Shown piece after piece: positions 8,868 through 17,149 of a stretch of DNA of 64,000 nucleotides. Location of the stretch: positions 1,802,900 through 1,866,899 of the forward strand of contig NZ_CP047593.1 of NCBI RefSeq assembly GCF_009905215.1. Direction: 5' to 3'. Both the position numbers and the translations under genes were made by a program. The stretch is from Tichowtungia aerotolerans. GTDB taxonomy: Bacteria; Verrucomicrobiota; Kiritimatiellia; Kiritimatiellales; Tichowtungiaceae. The notes below the pieces were generated by a model. It ran no database searches, was not told where the DNA came from, and saw only the letters and a list, made by a program, of their open reading frames with translations. Numbering within the stretch: the stretch's first letter is position 1; each line of letters begins with the position of its first letter.

Positions 8868-9776
8868 TTACATGCTGTTCCCGTTCCTGCGGAATTGATG
8901 CGGCGCGACGCCGGTCGCTCTCCGGAATGCGCGGGCGAAACTCTGGGACGAGTTGAAGCCGCAGTCGATGGCGATGTGTTTGATGGGCAGGTCGGTTTCT
9001 GCAAGAAGTTGCTCTGCATGATTGATGCGAATGCGGTTGATATAATGCCCCAGTCCTATTCCGATCCGGGAGCGGACCAGCAGCCGCAAGTGGCTCGCGG
9101 ACACTCCGACATTCGCGGCGAGTGTGTCAATGTTGAGGTTTTGGTCAAGATTGGCGTAAATGAACCGGTTGATTTTTTGTATGATCAGTACAGCTCGGCT
9201 TTTGGGCGCAGTATGCTGAAGGGACTCATCCTGGTTGCCTTTATCTGTTTGGATCAGGTTTGCCAACAGATAGCCTAGGGTGTGGGTCAGGATATGACTG
9301 TGTCGGACGATCTTTTCGCTCGAGTATGTTTCCAGTAACTGAAAAAGGATAGATTCCGTTTCGGGTGAAATGGAGAAAACCCGGTTTTGAAGCGGACTCA
9401 GCCATTGGGTTTCCGGCAGTTCAAAGGTGATGAACAGCCAGTGGGTTGGCTCTTTCGGCAGGATATAATGATGAAACTGATGAGGAAAAATAAGGGTGGC
9501 GTGTCCTTCCGGAAGCTCCAGCATCTGTTCATTGACGAACAGGGTTCCCGGTGTTTTCAGGCAGCAGAACAGCACATAGCGGTTGTGCACGTTGGTGTCG
9601 CGGTGTGCCGGGCTCAAGGTGTCGCGGTGAAATAAGAGGATGTTTTTAGGAAGGACAGCCGTTGTATCGCTTTGTCCGGCATAGTAGTTATCCGGCTCCG
9701 GAAGCTTAGCCGACCGTTCGATCAGTTCCGGGGAAACGCGTTGAGGCATCTCAGGTAGATTGCGGCGTGTAATCAT
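8868..9776 (-). CDS. AraC-family transcriptional regulator
   Basis: A 302-residue one-component regulator. The N-terminal half is cupin-like (GHATLIFPHQFHHYILP). The C-terminal ~100 residues hold two helix-turn-helix motifs (LAANVGVSASHLRLLVR and IAIDCGFNSSQSFARAFRR) and end in the usual GVAPHQFRR. It is divergent from the alpha-toroid enzyme at 9884, which it probably controls; that link is positional inference. The effector is unknown but is likely a sugar from the local pathway. Confidence 0.9.
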   Translation of the reverse strand: MITRRNLPEMPQRVSPELIERSAKLPEPDNYYAGQSDTTAVLPKNILLFHRDTLSPAHRDTNVHNRYVLFCCLKTPGTLFVNEQMLELPEGHATLIFPHQFHHYILPKEPTHWLFITFELPETQWLSPLQNRVFSISPETESILFQLLETYSSEKIVRHSHILTHTLGYLLANLIQTDKGNQDESLQHTAPKSRAVLIIQKINRFIYANLDQNLNIDTLAANVGVSASHLRLLVRSRIGIGLGHYINRIRINHAEQLLAETDLPIKHIAIDCGFNSSQSFARAFRRATGVAPHQFRRNGNSM

Positions 9777-9883
9777 AATTGTTCATGATTGCATCGTTTT
9801 TGTGTTTTGTAAACCATTGAGGCTGGTGAGATAGGTTGTACGATAAGATTTCAAGTAATGCAGTGAAGAGGTGGGTACACGGT

Positions 9884-11788
9884 ATGAGAATGATCCATGG
9901 AATTGTGACAGCAGTTTTTTTTGTATTCAGCTCTGTCGAGGGCTCTGCGGGCCAGTCTTTAGATGATCTGGTCGAGCAGGTTCATGCAAACTCCATGCGG
10001 CAGCGGGCCGCAGTGTTGAACGAGGCGGTCGGCAAAGAAACGCTGTGGCCGGCTCCCGGAGCGCAGGCCTGGGGCGATGTGATGTGGGCGCTTTCACTGT
10101 TATTTATGAATGAGCGCGTGGATGAGGCTAATGAGCGGATCCAGGCCCTTGCGCTGACCGACGAACCCTTTGCCTATTTCGGCGCGGTTGATTATGTGCG
10201 GATTCTGGCATTGTTCAACAGCCGGAGCACATATTATCCGGGACGGCTGACGCCGGAAACCGAAGCCGCCATGAAAGAGGTGCTCTGGAAATGGGCAAAA
10301 GAGTTCGAGGAGTACTGGGAGCCTTCCCGCAATGAGGCGGCGGAACCTGAGGGATCGGTCTGGTCAGTCTACGCTTCTGAAAATCATGACCTGATCCGCA
10401 AAGGCAATAACCACATCATTTTTTCCGTGCTGGCGGATGATCCGGCCTACAGCAGCCTGATCTGCTCGAACGGTCACACAGTCGCGCAGGTTGACCAGTG
10501 GTATGTCACTTATTTCAAAAAATGGCTTAAAGAGCGTGCCGCATCCGGGCTCTGGATGGAGGTCGGTGCGGAGTATGCAAAATATTCCAATTCGGTGCTT
10601 TTCAACCTGTACGACCTGTCGCCCGATCCGGATATCCGGAAGCTTGCCAGGATGGTGCTGGACATTTCGTTTATCGAGGAGGCGCAGATCTCCTTTGCAG
10701 ACGGATTCCGGGGCGGAGGAAAAAGCCGCTTTCCCAGGTCAGCGCCGGAGACGGTTCCCGGCATGATGAGGCATAAGCGACTTTTATTCGGCGAGGTCGG
10801 TTCCGGTACTCATTCGCGTGTGTTTGAAACGAGTCAGTACCAGGTGCCGGGACTCGCGGTTTTTCTCAGAGAATTCGGTGACAGCGAGCCGCCGTTCCTG
10901 ATCCGCAATCGGGTGCTCGGGGAGAGTGTGAAACCTTCCAGAATGTACGACCGTGAGCATGGTGAAACCTACTATATCGCGGACGATTCCGCGCTGGTGA
11001 ACTATTGCTGGAAAACTCCTGCTTATATGATCGGCAGCACGCTGCAGCTGTTGGACGGTATCGATGACGGAACTGGCGATGATTCGGGGATCACCCGTCA
11101 GGATCGCTGGGGCGGCGTGGTGTTTAATGATGCCAAGCATTCGAAGGTACTGCCGTGGGCCGAAGGCACGGCGGGAAGTACACGGGTGCATAATGCCTAT
11201 TGGCAGGTGCAGCACGACAATCTGATGATTGCCCAGAAGACGATGCGTTCGCGCTACATGGAACGAATGATGGTCTACTTCAGCCCTTCGCTGAAACGAA
11301 CAGAAACCAACGGATGGGTGTTTGCTTCGACGGGCGATGCGTGGGTTGCCGTGAAGGCAGTTGGCGGGCACTCCTGGGGGGAAGCCTCGCATCATTATCA
11401 GGGAACGACCTTCCTGATTCCGACGAACGACTTTGCACCGATTGTGTTCTTTGCCGGCAGTACGCATGACGGGGTTGCCTCGGCCGAGGCTTTTCAAAAT
11501 TATGTGCTGAACGAACTCGTTCTGCTGGAAAAAACGAATGAACTGCTGATCCAGCGTCCCGGCAAACCGGACATTCAGTTTTTCACGGATTACCGACCGC
11601 CGGTGATTCACGATACCGATGCGGACAATCCCTATAACAAGGCTCTGAGAACGGACTACACGTATAACAGTCCCTATTTGAAAACGGGGCAGAACCGCTA
11701 TGAAGTGATTGCGCAGTGGGGCGACATCCGGTGGGTTTACGATTTTGAAGCCCTGACGATAACGGAGACGCGTGATGGCAGCGAGTAG
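9884..11788 (+). CDS. Secreted alpha-toroid protein, candidate polysaccharide lyase
   Basis: A 634-residue exported protein. ATG 9884 gives a good signal peptide (MIHGIVTAVFFVFSSVEGSA) with GAAGAGGTGGG upstream; an alternative TTG start lies at 9836. The body has a helical toroid-like pattern with PGRLTPETE and the polar motif ASENHD near residue 165, then a beta-rich C-terminal half. It is clearly paralogous to the next large gene, which shares PGRLTPE, SENHD and an SPYLK-type ending. Layout and context suggest a uronic-acid-specific lyase; a PL38-like family is possible but not proven from sequence reading. The TAG stop is followed in frame by a further coding-like fragment (see 11789). Confidence 0.65.
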   Translation: MRMIHGIVTAVFFVFSSVEGSAGQSLDDLVEQVHANSMRQRAAVLNEAVGKETLWPAPGAQAWGDVMWALSLLFMNERVDEANERIQALALTDEPFAYFGAVDYVRILALFNSRSTYYPGRLTPETEAAMKEVLWKWAKEFEEYWEPSRNEAAEPEGSVWSVYASENHDLIRKGNNHIIFSVLADDPAYSSLICSNGHTVAQVDQWYVTYFKKWLKERAASGLWMEVGAEYAKYSNSVLFNLYDLSPDPDIRKLARMVLDISFIEEAQISFADGFRGGGKSRFPRSAPETVPGMMRHKRLLFGEVGSGTHSRVFETSQYQVPGLAVFLREFGDSEPPFLIRNRVLGESVKPSRMYDREHGETYYIADDSALVNYCWKTPAYMIGSTLQLLDGIDDGTGDDSGITRQDRWGGVVFNDAKHSKVLPWAEGTAGSTRVHNAYWQVQHDNLMIAQKTMRSRYMERMMVYFSPSLKRTETNGWVFASTGDAWVAVKAVGGHSWGEASHHYQGTTFLIPTNDFAPIVFFAGSTHDGVASAEAFQNYVLNELVLLEKTNELLIQRPGKPDIQFFTDYRPPVIHDTDADNPYNKALRTDYTYNSPYLKTGQNRYEVIAQWGDIRWVYDFEALTITETRDGSE

Positions 11789-12031
11789 AAGGATAAATGG
11801 TCAGATAATCGCGGGATGCATTCTTACGACCGCATGGGGGCTGAGGCGGATATGAACAATGAACAGGTATGTCTGGGCGGAGAGTTTGCGACCCTCACGA
11901 ACAACGGGTCGATGCTGTGCCGCGGGGAAAACACGGATGTCCCTCCGGTTCGCGAAGGACAGATCGGGCTGCGGCATATGTTTGCCCGCTCGGCCCGCTA
12001 TCGCGATTTTGAGGTCTTCGTGCGAAACTAA
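11789..12031 (+). pseudogene. In-frame fragment of a beta-sandwich domain after the TAG stop
   Basis: Reading on in the same frame past the stop at 11786-11788 gives an open stretch of about 80 codons. It ends VREGQIGLRHMFARSARYRD and FEVFVRN. The GQIGLRHMFARSARYRDF signature resembles the end of concanavalin-like domains (DUF1961/3-keto-disaccharide-hydrolase type) in polysaccharide-degrading proteins. Only about the last 45 residues look domain-like, so it is probably a remnant of a deleted gene or a former C-terminal domain cut off by a nonsense mutation. Stop-codon readthrough cannot be excluded. Confidence 0.45.
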
Positions 12032-12054
12032 AACGATTGCGAAAGGAACATGTA

Positions 12055-14688
12055 ATGAAAAAATCAATCCAATTCATGATGGCTGTGCTGTTCTGCAGTG
12101 CGGGGGGGTATGCAGAGGAAGCCTTGCTGGATTTCTGGGACGAAGCGCCCCGGTTGTTTACGGTCGCGAACGAGGGGCAAAGCCTGTATCACGATTTGGA
12201 CCGCCGGCTGGCAACGAACTATAAGCCCGCCTTTTTTCAGGTGGATCATGCGGATAAGCGGGTGGGCGACCTGAGTGTTATGTATGATGCGGGCAAGGCC
12301 GGCAGCGCGAAAACCTTCGGTTTTGTGTCGAGCCTTTGGGGCGGGGTGTGGGAACTCGACGATCAGTTTTCCCTGAACCTGCATGTGAAGGTGAAAGGCT
12401 CGGCCCCCGCGGGCGCCTGCACGGTGGCTCTGGTGGATCAGGCCGGTAAACAGGCCATGAAAACCATCGCGGCATTGGGTCAGGACGATTGGCAGGAACT
12501 GCGGCTTTCTTTGGCGGAGTTCAAGGCGGAGGACGGGTTTGATTTTTCCAATGTGACTGCGTGCCGGTTCAGGGCGGTGCTGCCGAAGGATGCGCTGGTC
12601 TGGCTGGACGGAATCCGATTTGCCAAGCAGGGAACGGTGATCGGTGTGACCGACAAGCCGCTCGAACAGCGCATGGCCGAGGAGCGCAAGACGCGGTCGG
12701 CCCGTATCCTGGATGCCCACGAACGCGCGGCAAAGACGAAGTGGGGCAGCCCCTATGTGAACTATTTTACGAAACTGTATCTGGGCCGCGATCTGGAAGA
12801 GGCGAATGCCGGGCTTCTAGAAGAGCTGCAAAAGCCGGATGTGCTGGATGATCCATGGTCCCTGTTTTTGAATCCGATGCTGTGCCGGCTTTATCTTAAT
12901 TTTTCAAGTAAGTCGGACATCTTTCCCGGCCGCTTAACACCGGAGGTTGAGAAAAAGCTGCTGGAGGTGCTTTGGGAACGGACTTATAGCAAAAACGATA
13001 TCCATTGGGCCCGGCAGAGCACCTGGTGGCTGGATGGCAGTGAGAATCATGACATCAACGCCAAGGCGTGCAACCTGGTTTCATCGCGCATTTTCATGAA
13101 CGAGCCGGACTATAAAGACCGCATCTATCCGGACTATGGTTTTGGCGGCGCGTACCATTACGGCGGTAACGGATACTATGGGAAAGATGTGGATGGCAGT
13201 ACACGCGACGGCGGCGGACGGGCCAACCTGAAGGATGGCAAGGAGTACAATGCCGCCGATCATTACGAAGCCTGGCTGGCGTTCCTGAAGGAATATTTTC
13301 AGGAGCGCGCCAAGCGGGGGTTCTTTGTTGAGCGGGCGGCTGACGGCTACATGCACCACACTCTGAACTTTGTGGATCTGGTCTACACCTGCAGCGGCGA
13401 TGAGGAGCTGAAGCAGATCGTCGGAAACTTTTTTGACCTCGTCTGGGCCGACTGGGCGCAGGAATCCATTTCCGGTCTGCGCGGCGGTATGAAAGGCCGG
13501 CACAACTATGAGGGCGGCTATGCGTCGATCACGGAATATATGCGCTATTATCTGGGCGGTCCGGGGAACGGGACGATCTGGTATTACTACACATTGGTGA
13601 ATGACTATCAGCTGCCGCCGGTCGTCATGAAGACCGCGCTGGACCGTCAGGGGCTTGGTTGTTTCGAGTATAAATCGCGCGGAGTGGGTGAAGAGGAAAA
13701 TGTCTGGCCGCGCCCGCTGGGAACCGAGCGCACTTTGCTGTGTGATACCGAATCGCGGTTTCTGAAATACAGCTATGTCACGCCCGATTATGTGCTCGGC
13801 GCACAGATGGAGCATCCGGCCGCGGTGCACAGTCACTTGAGCTTAACGAAGCGCTGGCACGGCATGATCTTTGCCCAGTCTCCGAAAAGCCGGATTGTGA
13901 CCGTCGGTCTGAATGTGGAGGGCAAGGATGAGCCGGGCTATGTCAAAAGCAAGAAGGGCTATGACATGCACCTGAATTACCGCAGTGTGCAGAGCCAGTC
14001 GGTTTTGATTACCCAGCAGGCTCGCCGGATTTTCCAGATGAATCCGGATTGGTTCCCCGCAGGCATTATGTATGACCGCGGCATGGGCGTTTTTGTCGGT
14101 GACGATTGGGATGAGCTGGTTGAGCGCGAGGGCTGGGTTTTTGTTCGGAAGGGCAACGCCTATGCGGCCATCAAACCGATCCTCTGGGATGAGGCGTATG
14201 AAAAGGCTAAGAAGGACAAGGCCGGCGGTGCGGACACGCAGCAGTATTTCAACAGCTCCAAGGAGGATGCAACCGTGAAAATCAAGGCGGGAGCCTATTC
14301 CTGGATTTGTGACCGCAAGGTGATCCGGCTCGAGGATCAATTCTCTCCGGTCATTATCGAGGCGGGGCGCAAGGCCGACCATCCGACGATGGAAGAGTTC
14401 ATTGCGGATATTCTTGATAATCCGATCGCGCTCTACAAAACCGTGGTGCCGGGCTACAACGTCCTGGTCTACACCGGCTGCGGTGAAGATGCCGAAGAGA
14501 TCGTTTTTAATGCAGGCACCATGGAAATGCCGACGGTCGGCGGCGAATATATCGACTATTCCTACCCGATGACCTTCGACAGTCCGTATCTGAAATCCGA
14601 ATACAAGAGCGGTTTGATTGAAATGCAATACGGTGATGAGAAGCTAGACCTGGACTTTTCTGATCAGCCGTGGTGGAAAATCTGGTAG
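12055..14688 (+). CDS. Secreted alpha-toroid protein with N-terminal carbohydrate-binding-like domain, candidate polysaccharide lyase
   Basis: An 877-residue paralogue of the preceding enzyme. The ATG at 12055 is chosen over one at 12037 because GAAAGGA lies 8 bases before it and a signal peptide follows directly (QFMMAVLFCSAGGYAEE). Residues about 25-195 form a galactose-binding-like sandwich (WQELRLSLAEF ... VWLDGIRFAKQG). The helical domain has PGRLTPEVEKK and the motif DGSENHD, and the rest is beta-rich. Glycine/tyrosine-rich loops (YHYGGNGYYGKD) may line the cleft. Function is inferred from fold pattern and context. Confidence 0.65.
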   Translation: MKKSIQFMMAVLFCSAGGYAEEALLDFWDEAPRLFTVANEGQSLYHDLDRRLATNYKPAFFQVDHADKRVGDLSVMYDAGKAGSAKTFGFVSSLWGGVWELDDQFSLNLHVKVKGSAPAGACTVALVDQAGKQAMKTIAALGQDDWQELRLSLAEFKAEDGFDFSNVTACRFRAVLPKDALVWLDGIRFAKQGTVIGVTDKPLEQRMAEERKTRSARILDAHERAAKTKWGSPYVNYFTKLYLGRDLEEANAGLLEELQKPDVLDDPWSLFLNPMLCRLYLNFSSKSDIFPGRLTPEVEKKLLEVLWERTYSKNDIHWARQSTWWLDGSENHDINAKACNLVSSRIFMNEPDYKDRIYPDYGFGGAYHYGGNGYYGKDVDGSTRDGGGRANLKDGKEYNAADHYEAWLAFLKEYFQERAKRGFFVERAADGYMHHTLNFVDLVYTCSGDEELKQIVGNFFDLVWADWAQESISGLRGGMKGRHNYEGGYASITEYMRYYLGGPGNGTIWYYYTLVNDYQLPPVVMKTALDRQGLGCFEYKSRGVGEEENVWPRPLGTERTLLCDTESRFLKYSYVTPDYVLGAQMEHPAAVHSHLSLTKRWHGMIFAQSPKSRIVTVGLNVEGKDEPGYVKSKKGYDMHLNYRSVQSQSVLITQQARRIFQMNPDWFPAGIMYDRGMGVFVGDDWDELVEREGWVFVRKGNAYAAIKPILWDEAYEKAKKDKAGGADTQQYFNSSKEDATVKIKAGAYSWICDRKVIRLEDQFSPVIIEAGRKADHPTMEEFIADILDNPIALYKTVVPGYNVLVYTGCGEDAEEIVFNAGTMEMPTVGGEYIDYSYPMTFDSPYLKSEYKSGLIEMQYGDEKLDLDFSDQPWWKIW

Positions 14689-15008
14689 CAAGCGGCTCCA
14701 TACTTTGGGAAAAAGGGTGAGGTGCAATTATCGGGGTGTCAGGTCAGACGCTGTCTTGTTCGGGTTTTGGCGCTGGCAAAACTTCGATAAACGGGGACCA
14801 CATCAGCTGGCTCGTTACTTTATGAATGTATTGCTGATGGACGGTCGCAGTATGATTCTGTCGTGGAATGCGTAATACCGAATACTACATTTATAGAGCT
14901 GAAAGCTGGGTGGTCATGGTAGCTGATCGGCCGGTCTTATTCCGTTTTCGGCGAGCCCTCCAGTGGGGTTTTCAAACTGCCAGCCGAGCCGTTTGATCCA
15001 GTTCAGGA
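14689..15008. other. Gene-free stretch
   Basis: About 320 bases between the alpha-toroid gene and the AraC stop. A plus-strand open stretch of about 50 codons ends at 14875, and a minus-strand stretch overlaps the AraC end. Neither has a start with a ribosome-binding site or a recognisable domain. No terminator hairpin with a T run was seen. Confidence 0.4.
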
Positions 15009-15917
15009 TTACGCCGTTTTTTTCGCGCAGGCGGTCTGCCGATACTGTCCCGGGCTCTGCCCGAAGGCGGCGCGGAACGTTCGGTTGAAGTTGGAGACGT
15101 CCGAAAACCCGCATTCGTGGCAGATGCTCAGCACTTTATCATTGGTGGTGCGCAGTTTCTGCAGGGCGGCGGAAAACCGGAGTTGTTTCAGATATTCGCC
15201 GGTGCTCAATCCCGTGTATTTTTTAAACTGCTGGCACAGGTTGGGTTTCCGAAGATTGGAAAGACGGCATAGATGCTCAAGCCGGACCGGCTCTGAAAAA
15301 TGATTCTCCAGATAATGACGCACCGTTTCCATGCGTGGATTGAACGCCTGCTCTTCGGCGGCGGGATCAACCGGCGCAGCCCGGCACAGTTCAATGAGGA
15401 ACAGCCGGAAGAGGGCATCGATGGCAGCCTCGCTTCCTGCCGTCGGCTCCTGCTGCTCCTGCAGGAGTGCGAACAGCAGTTGTTTGGTTTTTTCTTTTGC
15501 TTCGACCTGAAGGTGACGAATCCGGTTGAGCCGGTGTCCGAGCATCGGATGAGCTGGAATCAGTTCATTCATTCGGGAAGACAATGGTTCTGGAAGTGAC
15601 GGCAAAGGCCATTTCTTTAAGTTCCAGTATACATTGATCAGTTCAACGGGGCCGTTCGGTGTCTTGAGCGTGTGAAACTGGTTGTAGTTGAGAATGGTCA
15701 GGCCCCCCGCGGCTTCATCATACGTGCGATCCGCGGTGACGTGCCGAAAGGTTCCGTTGAGTACAAAAAGAATTTCCACAAACTCATGGGTATGGAAGTC
15801 GTGTTGCTGCTGTTCGAACGCTGGGAAATATTCCAGTGCCAGACCGGTTGCCTGCAGCTCTTTGAACGCACTTTCCCGATTGGGGGTTTTGATCAGATGT
15901 GAATTTCCACACGCCAT
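15009..15917 (-). CDS. AraC-family transcriptional regulator
   Basis: A 302-residue regulator; the start at 15917 (MACGNSHLIKTPNRES) is preferred to a longer opening that runs into the divergent gene. The N-terminal cupin domain contains HDFHTHEFVEILFVLNG, with histidines placed as in sugar-binding AraC pockets. The C-terminal helix-turn-helix pair includes LEHLCRLSNLRKPNLCQQF and ICHECGFSDVSNFNRTFRA and ends QSPGQYRQ. A 70-base divergent promoter separates it from the UroD-like gene. A one-mismatch copy of the dispersed palindrome lies inside the gene at 15247-15261. Confidence 0.9.
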   Translation of the reverse strand: MACGNSHLIKTPNRESAFKELQATGLALEYFPAFEQQQHDFHTHEFVEILFVLNGTFRHVTADRTYDEAAGGLTILNYNQFHTLKTPNGPVELINVYWNLKKWPLPSLPEPLSSRMNELIPAHPMLGHRLNRIRHLQVEAKEKTKQLLFALLQEQQEPTAGSEAAIDALFRLFLIELCRAAPVDPAAEEQAFNPRMETVRHYLENHFSEPVRLEHLCRLSNLRKPNLCQQFKKYTGLSTGEYLKQLRFSAALQKLRTTNDKVLSICHECGFSDVSNFNRTFRAAFGQSPGQYRQTACAKKTA

Positions 15918-15987
15918 AAAATGAATATATACCAAGAAATATTGGTTTGGAGTGTATATTTTATTCAAAAAAAGAGAGAGAGTAAAT
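15918..15987. promoter_or_regulatory. Divergent promoter with AT-rich inverted repeat
   Basis: The 70 bases between the AraC and UroD-like starts are very AT-rich and contain AATATATAC ... GTGTATATT as an imperfect inverted repeat around CCAAGAAATATTGG. This is a plausible AraC operator and promoter for the plus-strand gene. GAGAGAG before the ATG at 15988 is the likely ribosome-binding site. Confidence 0.4.
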
Positions 15988-17037
15988 ATGAGCGCAAGAG
16001 ATCGGGTGTTGGCAGTGCTGAACGGCGAGGTTCCGGATCGAGTCCCGGTGGACCTTTGGCTGGTGCCGGAACTGGTGCAGAAATTCAAGACGCAGCTGGG
16101 TGTGAACGATGAGCTCGATATCTACCGTCAGCTGGATATCGATAAAATCGTTTGGTTGGGCATTCCCTATAAAGGAGTGCTTCTGAAAGATCCCAACGAA
16201 CACGCATCGGTCAACCACTGGGGAGTCAAACACCAGAAGATTGCCGCCAATGATGAAACCGGTTATGGCGAAGTCTGCTTCAACCCGCTGCTCGAACTCG
16301 ATTCGGTTGAACAGCTGGACGCCTATCCGTGGCCGAACCCGGATGATTTCGACTACGAAACTGCCGCTGCCGAGGCAAAAAAAATCTCACAGGAATTTGT
16401 TACCCTGGGTCCTTGGATTTCCATTTTTGAGGTTTACTGCCAGATGCGTTCCCTCGAAGAGGCGCTGATGGATACTGTCGCTGAACCGGAGTTTCTGCAT
16501 GCCGCGCTCGACCATATTGCCGGGGTGCAGGGCGAAATGTGCCGTCGGTTTCTAGAAGCTGCCGACGGGGCCATTGATCTGGTGTTTATCAGCGACGACA
16601 TGGGTACCCAGCAGAGTTTGCTCATGTCTCCTTCTGCATTTGATGAATTTATCTTTCCTCGTCTCAGACAGTGGTGCGATATGGTGCACTCTTTTGGCGC
16701 CAAAGTCTTCTTCCACACAGACGGTGCGGCCGCGCCGCTCATCCCGCGTCTGATCGACGCGGGCATCGACGTGCTCAATCCGGTTCAGCACGTCTGCCCC
16801 GGCATGGACTGCAGAGAGCTGAAAGAACAGTACGGCGACAGGCTGGTTTTTCACGGCGGCGTTGAAAACCAGAAAATTCTTCCGTTCGGCACGCCGGAAG
16901 AGGTCGCGGCAGAAACCTTCCAATGTTTGGAAACACTGGGCCCGACCGGTTATCTGCCGTGCTCCTGCCACTTCGCGCAGGCCGACACCCCGATCGAAAA
17001 CATCATGGCGATGATCAAAACCGTGCAGCAGTACTAG
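15988..17037 (+). CDS. Uroporphyrinogen-decarboxylase-fold protein
   Basis: A 349-residue member of the UroD/corrinoid-methyltransferase superfamily. It opens ARDRVLAVLNGEVPDRVPVD, the usual start of non-heme UroD-like proteins. It carries DLVFISDDMGTQ, a metal-ligand-like FFHTDGAA segment, FHGGVENQ and a cysteine pair in LPCSCHF near the end. Non-heme members are often methyltransferases and recur beside sugar-catabolic genes in PVC bacteria; a role in removing methyl groups from sugars is possible but unproven. It is divergent from an AraC regulator, suggesting substrate-induced expression. Codons for FQCLE overlie an exact dispersed palindrome. The start at 15988 follows a GAGAGAG site. 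Confidence 0.8.
   Translation: MSARDRVLAVLNGEVPDRVPVDLWLVPELVQKFKTQLGVNDELDIYRQLDIDKIVWLGIPYKGVLLKDPNEHASVNHWGVKHQKIAANDETGYGEVCFNPLLELDSVEQLDAYPWPNPDDFDYETAAAEAKKISQEFVTLGPWISIFEVYCQMRSLEEALMDTVAEPEFLHAALDHIAGVQGEMCRRFLEAADGAIDLVFISDDMGTQQSLLMSPSAFDEFIFPRLRQWCDMVHSFGAKVFFHTDGAAAPLIPRLIDAGIDVLNPVQHVCPGMDCRELKEQYGDRLVFHGGVENQKILPFGTPEEVAAETFQCLETLGPTGYLPCSCHFAQADTPIENIMAMIKTVQQY
16918..16932. repeat. Dispersed palindrome, exact copy
   Basis: TTCCAA TGT TTGGAA within the UroD-like gene, encoding F-Q-C-L-E. Confidence 0.8.
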
Positions 17038-17062
17038 TCTATTGCATAGATGCGCATATTTT

Positions 17063-17119
17063 TCCCAAGGCTTGGAAAAAGACAGGTGCAGGCCCGGCCT
17101 GCTTTTTCAAGGATTGGAA
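17063..17119. repeat. Two near-exact dispersed palindromes in the convergent intergenic gap
   Basis: TCCCAA GGC TTGGAA (17063-17077) and TTTCAA GGA TTGGAA (17105-17119), each with one mismatch, flank a separate GC-rich terminator hairpin. Confidence 0.65.
17088..17107 (+). terminator. Rho-independent terminator
   Basis: GCAGGC CCG GCCTGC followed by TTTTT, 50 bases after the UroD-like stop. Confidence 0.7.
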
Positions 17120-17149
17120 ACTCAGAACCAGAAGCTGTGAATTCGGAAC

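Noticed and set aside
14700-15008. Open stretches on both strands (plus reading ending at 14875; minus reading overlapping the AraC end)
   Set aside because: About 50 codons without a start, ribosome-binding site or recognisable domain; expected by chance in moderately GC-rich DNA.
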